A stretch of DNA of 41,115 nt from DASYQD01 sp036005845 (GTDB lineage: Bacteria > Acidobacteriota > Thermoanaerobaculia > Multivoradales > JAIOJS01), in assembly GCA_036005845.1 (NCBI GenBank), contig DASYQD010000001.1, positions 1 to 41,115 on the forward strand. Direction: 5' to 3'. Shown piece after piece: positions 34,335-41,115 of this stretch (positions are counted from its first letter, which is position 1; each line of letters opens with the position of its first letter). Made by a program: the position numbers and the translations under genes. The notes below the pieces were generated by a model. The model had not been told where the DNA came from, did not search any database, and was given only the letters and a program-made list of their open reading frames with translations.

Positions 34335-35345
34335 GTGCGCGCCGAGGCCGCCCCTCCGTTCCTCGACCGCCGCCTCTCGGTGGCGCCGATGATGGACTGC
34401 ACCGACCGGCACTGCCGGTCGTTCCACCGCGTGCTGACGCGGCGAACGCTGCTCTACACCGAGATGGTGACGACCGGCGCGCTGCTCCACGGCGACTGGC
34501 GGCGGTTCCTGGCGCACGAGCCGGCCGAGCGGCCGCTGGCGCTGCAGCTCGGCGGCGACGACCCAGGTGCGCTCGCGGCCTGCGCCGAGCTCGCCGAGTC
34601 GCTCGGTTTCTGCGAGGTGAACCTCAACGTCGGCTGCCCGAGCGACCGGGTGCAGGCGGGGCGGTTCGGCGCCTGCCTGATGCGGCAGCCGGAAGTGGTG
34701 GCCGAGGCGGTGGCGGCGATGCGCGCACGGGCGCGCATCCCGGTGACGGTGAAGCACCGCCTCGGCGTCGACGAGCAGGAAGGCTTCGAGCCGCTCGCCG
34801 CGTTCGTCGACACCGTCGCCGCCGCGGGCTGCGACACCTTCGTCGTGCACGCACGCAAGGCGTGGCTCGCCGGGCTGTCGCCGAAGGAGAACCGCGAGGT
34901 GCCGCCGCTCGACTACGGCCTCGTCTACCGGCTCAAGGCGGAGCGGCCCCAGCTCGCCGTCGTCCTCAACGGCGGCATCGGCTCGCTCGCCGAGGCGGAG
35001 GCACACCTGCGGCACGTCGACGGCGTGATGATCGGCCGTACCGCCTATCACGAGCCGTGGCTGCTGGCCGATGCCGATACCCGCATCTTCGGCGCCGCGG
35101 CAGACCCGTGCGCCGACCGCCACGCCGCGGTGGAGGCGTTCCTGCCCTACGTCGAACGTCAGCTCGCGGCCGGCCAGCCGTTGCCGCGTATCGCCCGCCA
35201 CCTCGTCGGTCTCTTCCACGGCGAGCCGCGCGCGCGGCGCTTCAGGCAGGCGCTCACCGAAGGCGCGCGGAGCCCCGGCGCCGGTGTCGAGGTGATCGCC
35301 GACGCGCTGGCGGCGATGGCTGCCGCGGCGCCCCGCGCCGCTTGA
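34335..35345 (+). CDS. dusA: tRNA-dihydrouridine synthase A
   Basis: 336 residues from GTG 34335. Reduces uridines in the D-loop of tRNA with NADPH and FMN; cytosolic. Family marks: SVAPMMDCTDRHCRSFHRVL near 15-34, YTEMVTTGALLHG near 41-53, LALQLGGDDP, VNLNVGCPSDRVQAGRFGACLM with catalytic Cys101, VTVKHRLGVD (Lys140), FVVHARKAWLAGLSPKENREVPPL near 169-192, VVLNGGI and MIGRTAYHEPW. The HARKAWL...SPKENREVPPL segment is specific to DusA within the Dus family. Length is normal. Confidence 0.95.
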   Translation: MRAEAAPPFLDRRLSVAPMMDCTDRHCRSFHRVLTRRTLLYTEMVTTGALLHGDWRRFLAHEPAERPLALQLGGDDPGALAACAELAESLGFCEVNLNVGCPSDRVQAGRFGACLMRQPEVVAEAVAAMRARARIPVTVKHRLGVDEQEGFEPLAAFVDTVAAAGCDTFVVHARKAWLAGLSPKENREVPPLDYGLVYRLKAERPQLAVVLNGGIGSLAEAEAHLRHVDGVMIGRTAYHEPWLLADADTRIFGAAADPCADRHAAVEAFLPYVERQLAAGQPLPRIARHLVGLFHGEPRARRFRQALTEGARSPGAGVEVIADALAAMAAAAPRAA

Positions 35346-35369
35346 ACTCTCGGCGCGCCGGCGGCGATA

Positions 35370-35375
35370 TACGCT
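35370..35375 (+). promoter_or_regulatory. Possible -10 element (TACGCT) for the DUF4242 gene
   Basis: TACGCT within GATATACGCTAG, 26 bases upstream of ATG 35402. TTGAAC at 35342 is too far (22 bases) for a standard -35. Confidence 0.35.
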
Positions 35376-35401
35376 AGGCCTCACCAACGAGGGGCCGCAT
35401 C

Positions 35402-35674
35402 ATGCCCAAGTACGTCATCGAGCGCGAGATCCCTGGGGCCGGGAAGCTGTCGCCGGAGGAGCTGCAGGAGGTGTCGCTGCGCTCGCTCGCCTCGCTGCGC
35501 GAGCTGGGCCCGAAGATCCAGTGGCTGCACAGCTTCGTCACCGACGACAAGATCTACTGCGTCTACCTGGCGCCCGACGAGGACACCGTCCGGCGTCACG
35601 CCGAGATGACGGGAATTCCGGCGAGCCGCGTGTCGGCGGTGCGGCGCCTGCTCGATCCGACCAACGTCGCGTAG
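35402..35674 (+). CDS. DUF4242 domain protein
   Basis: 90 residues; ATG 35402 with GAGGGG upstream. Starts MPKYVIEREIPGAGKLSPEELQEVS, with IQWLHSFVTDDKIYCVYLAPDEDTVRRHAEMTGIPASRVSAV, the pattern of DUF4242 (ferredoxin-like fold; one Streptomyces member, SCO4226, binds nickel). The conserved His in WLHSFV and the Cys in YCVYLAP are present, as are the acidic residues of the D-E pair that follows. The role is not established. Single gene facing a strong hairpin terminator. Confidence 0.88.
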   Translation: MPKYVIEREIPGAGKLSPEELQEVSLRSLASLRELGPKIQWLHSFVTDDKIYCVYLAPDEDTVRRHAEMTGIPASRVSAVRRLLDPTNVA

Positions 35675-35710
35675 AACCCTCGCCCGCGAGACGAGTGCCG
35701 GGCGAGTGCG

Positions 35711-35736
35711 CCCCCTGCCCCTGGAGGGGCAGGGGG
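35711..35736. terminator. Bidirectional hairpin terminator
   Basis: Perfect 11-bp inverted repeat, CCCCCTGCCCC (35711-35721) and GGGGCAGGGGG (35726-35736), loop TGGA. It lies between the DUF4242 gene and the convergent kinase gene and can serve both. Confidence 0.8.
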
Positions 35737-35781
35737 TCGGGGGGTCAGGGGTGAGAAGTGATCTAGGGGAGGGGGGCGGAA

Positions 35782-35796
35782 GCGGGCTTCGCCCGC
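35782..35796. terminator. Second short hairpin downstream of the kinase gene
   Basis: GCGGGC-TTC-GCCCGC at 35782-35796, perfect 6-bp arms, just past the stop of the minus-strand kinase gene (35805). It may assist termination of that operon. Confidence 0.5.
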
Positions 35797-35804
35797 GGGG
35801 GCGG

Positions 35805-38971
<3,167 letters not shown>

Positions 38972-38975
<4 letters not shown>

Positions 38976-39589
38976 CCCGGCGTCGGCGGAGTCGCCGGCG
39001 CTGCGGGAGAAGCCGGCGCCGCCAGCTCGACGGCCAGCGCGGCGCCGCCGCGCAGCGTCTGGTAGACGACGCAGTAGCGCTCCGTCAGCTCGAGCAGCTT
39101 CGCCACGGATTCGGGTGGCGCGTCGGTGTCGAGCTCGACGGTGAGGCGGATGGAGCGGAAGCCGACGGGAGCGTCGCGCGCCACGCCCAGCGTGCCGCGG
39201 AAGTCGAGCTCGCTGGCCGCTGCCAGCCGGCCGCCCCGCACCTCGATGCCGAGCGCCGTCGCCACCGCGTTGAGCGTGACGCCGGCACAGGCGACGAGCG
39301 CCTGCAGCAACATGTCGCCCGAGCAGGCGAGCTCGCCGGTGCCGCCCGTCGCCGGGTGCAGGCCGGCGGCGACCACGGCTCGGCCGGTCTCCACCGAGCA
39401 GCTCACGCCGTCGCCGAGCGTTCCCTCCGCGGTCAGCGTCACCACGCCGGCGGCGGGGTCCTCGCGATAGCGCGACTTCAGCGGCGCCTGCAGCGCCCGC
39501 AGCTCATCAGCGTTGTTCCGCGCCCGGCCACGGTCGGCCGGCCGCTCCACGACATGCGTGTTCGCCTCCGGCTCGCCCTCGTAGTTCAC
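38972..39589 (-). CDS. OsmC-family peroxiredoxin-like protein
   Basis: 205 residues from the GTG at 39589, sharing GTGA with the hflX stop. OsmC fold marks: TGELACSGDMLLQALVACAGVTLNAVATALGIEV near 84-117 and ERYCVVYQTLRGGAAL near 171-185. Cys101 and Cys173 sit where the peroxidatic and resolving cysteines of OsmC/Ohr are expected, although the first is embedded in a slightly different context, so thiol peroxidase activity is likely but not certain. The first 40 residues are a charged leader (EPEANTHVVERPADRGRARNN) unlike the usual short N terminus, perhaps indicating a later true start. The next gene overlaps its stop by ATGA. Confidence 0.88.
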
Positions 39590-41115
39590 GCCGTCTCCTT
39601 CGCGTGGTCCTTTCGATTGTCCGTGCCCGCCCGCCGCACGCGGCGCTGGAGCCGCTCCTCGGCAACGCGGATGAGCCGGTCGAGCCCTTCGCGCTTCTGC
39701 GCCGAGGTCGCCACGCCCTGGAACCGCTCCTCCAGCCCGCGCGCCGTCTCCGGCTCCAGCAGGTCCGCCTTGTTGAGCACCATCAGACGCGGGATCTCGG
39801 CGAGCTCGAGATCGCCGAGCAGCGCATCGACCGCCTCGACCTTGCGCTCGAGCTCGGGATCGGCGGCGTCGACGACGTGGAGCAGCAGATCGGCGTCGGC
39901 CAGCTCCTCCAGCGTGGCGCGAAAGGCGGTGACGAGATCCTTCGGCAGGTCGGCGATGAAGCCCACGGTGTCGGTGATCACCACCTCGCCCTCGCGCGGG
40001 AAGCGCAGGCGGCGGCTCGTCGGGTCGAGCGTCACGAACAGCTCGTTGCGCGCTTCGACCTCGCTGTTGGTGAGCGCGTTGAGCAGCGTGCTCTTGCCGG
40101 CGTTGGTGTAGCCGATGATCGACAGCACCGGCAGCGACGACTCGCTGCGCTGGCGGCGCCGCAGCGCGCGCTCGCGCGACAGCCGCTCGAGACGTTCCTC
40201 GAGATTGCGGATACGGTCGCGGATGCGACGGCGGCCGATCTCGAGCACCGTCTCGCCAGGGCCCCGGCCGCCGATGCCGCCGGTGAGCCGCGACAAGCCC
40301 GCGTCCTTCTCGGTGAGCCGCGGCAGCGAGTACTTGAGCTGCGCCAGCTCGACCTGCAACTTGCCCTCGCTGCTGCGCGCCCGCTGCGCGAAGATGTCGA
40401 GGATGAGCTGCGTGCGGTCGATCGCCTTCATGCCGGTGGCGTCCTCGAAGGCGCGCGCCTGCGCCGGCTTCAAGTCGACGTCGAAGATCGCCACCTCGGC
40501 GCGTTTCTGCATCCCCTGCAGCACGATGTCCTCGAGCTTGCCTGGGCCGACGACCGTGCGCGGGTGAATCTGCTTGCGCCGCTGCCGCACGATACCGGCG
40601 ACCGCGACGTCCGCCGCGCGCACGAGCTCCACCGTCTCCGCGAAGCGCTCGTCGTCGGCCGAGACGCCGATGACGAGCGCGCGCTCCTGCCCCACCACCG
40701 CCGAGTCGCGGGCGAGCCGCGCGCTCTCCGCCTCCAGCGCCTCCATCGTCTGCTCGAAGTCGAGGTCGAGGCGGTGCACGTCGGGCGCGACGACGCGCTG
40801 AAACGGCGAGTCGCCGTCGTTCGCGCCGGGCAGCAGGTACGCCACCTCGACGCGCCCCGCGTCGCCGTCGGGCGTCGCCTCGATCGCGGCCACCATGTCG
40901 AGCCGCAGCAGCGCGAGGTCGTTCAGATCGTCCTGCGTCACCGGCTCGCCGCGCAGGTGCGTGTGCACCAGCCGCAGACCGCGGAAGCGCGACGGCCCGC
41001 CGCGCAAGCGGCCGACGTCGGGCAGGTCGAGCTTGGTGGCGTCGCCGACGATGACGTTGCGGATGTTGCCCTCGCGGCCGATGAAGACGCCCACCTGGCG
41101 GCCGATCGAGCGCGA
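39586..41115 (-). CDS. hflX: GTPase HflX (5' end beyond the window)
   Basis: The frame stays open to base 41115 with SRSIGRQ preceding the VGVFIGREGNIRNVIVGDA block, as in the long-N-terminus HflX proteins, so the start is outside; 509 residues are visible. HflX domain with IHPRTVVGPGKLEDIVLQG, AQRARSSEGKLQVELAQLKYSLPRL and GGIGGRGPGETVLEIGRRRIRDRI; then G domain: G1 IGYTNAGKST, G2 FVTLDPTSRR, G3 DTVGFIADLPKDLVTAFRATLEE, G4 NKAD, and a short C-terminal part. HflX binds the 50S ribosome and rescues or splits stalled ribosomes. The coupled OsmC and kinase genes downstream suggest a stress-related operon. Confidence 0.94.
   Translation of the reverse strand, partial: SRSIGRQVGVFIGREGNIRNVIVGDATKLDLPDVGRLRGGPSRFRGLRLVHTHLRGEPVTQDDLNDLALLRLDMVAAIEATPDGDAGRVEVAYLLPGANDGDSPFQRVVAPDVHRLDLDFEQTMEALEAESARLARDSAVVGQERALVIGVSADDERFAETVELVRAADVAVAGIVRQRRKQIHPRTVVGPGKLEDIVLQGMQKRAEVAIFDVDLKPAQARAFEDATGMKAIDRTQLILDIFAQRARSSEGKLQVELAQLKYSLPRLTEKDAGLSRLTGGIGGRGPGETVLEIGRRRIRDRIRNLEERLERLSRERALRRRQRSESSLPVLSIIGYTNAGKSTLLNALTNSEVEARNELFVTLDPTSRRLRFPREGEVVITDTVGFIADLPKDLVTAFRATLEELADADLLLHVVDAADPELERKVEAVDALLGDLELAEIPRLMVLNKADLLEPETARGLEERFQGVATSAQKREGLDRLIRVAEERLQRRVRRAGTDNRKDHAKETA

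Overview
The window is 41 kb of very G+C-rich, gene-dense bacterial DNA with short gaps, many 4-base start/stop overlaps (ATGA, GTGA, TTGA) and frequent GTG/TTG starts. TonB receptor/YfiR signalling, two large Ser/Thr protein kinases, a BlaI-M56 pair carrying HEAT repeats, an alkaline-phosphatase-superfamily hydrolase, FG-GAP protein and HD-GYP regulator point to a Gram-negative, Acidobacteriota- or Myxococcota-like organism. This is inference from gene content; no rRNA, tRNA or marker set is present to fix the lineage.

Layout, left to right. 1-4359: a giant secreted FG-GAP protein (cut by the left edge) and an unknown secreted protein. 4448-11401: a signalling locus: TonB-dependent receptor, periplasmic YfiR, CHASE8-HAMP histidine kinase, stand-alone receiver, REC-HK-REC hybrid kinase and a NarL-type regulator, closed by a perfect 13-bp hairpin shared with a convergent secreted-protein gene (11437-12189). 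12502-19843: an island-like segment. It starts with a truncated copy of the ornithine aminotransferase gene (first 56 codons), followed by a TPR Ser/Thr kinase and an ECF43-like sigma factor on the minus strand, and four divergently transcribed genes for exported or membrane proteins on the plus strand. The intact rocD follows at 19945, so the segment lies between about 145-bp near-identical direct repeats. Its base composition looks less G+C-rich than the flanks.

19945-23978: rocD, a CusF-like lipoprotein candidate, an FmdB-type zinc ribbon protein and an ABC-2 type exporter (ATPase and permease). 23993-26933 (minus): a translationally coupled set of a YbhN-like membrane protein, a PilT-like ATPase and a short protein resembling isopenicillin-N-synthase dioxygenases but lacking recognisable iron ligands. 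27057-28716: a sulfatase-fold hydrolase with Thr at the nucleophile position and a small Lys-rich DUF6496-like protein. 28807-32712: a BlaI-type repressor with a clear promoter/operator, an M56 peptidase fused to a HEAT array in place of a penicillin-sensor domain, and a second, secreted HEAT protein. 32814-35674: HD-GYP response regulator, small membrane protein, DusA and a DUF4242 protein. 35805-41115 (minus): HflX (cut by the right edge), an OsmC protein and a kinase-STAND ATPase-TPR fusion, coupled by 4-base overlaps, facing a strong hairpin terminator.

The window is dominated by envelope sensing and signal transduction. The best candidates for something little described are the rocD-flanked sigma/kinase/exported-protein island, the YfiR-CHASE8 histidine kinase pairing, and the BlaI/M56-HEAT system.
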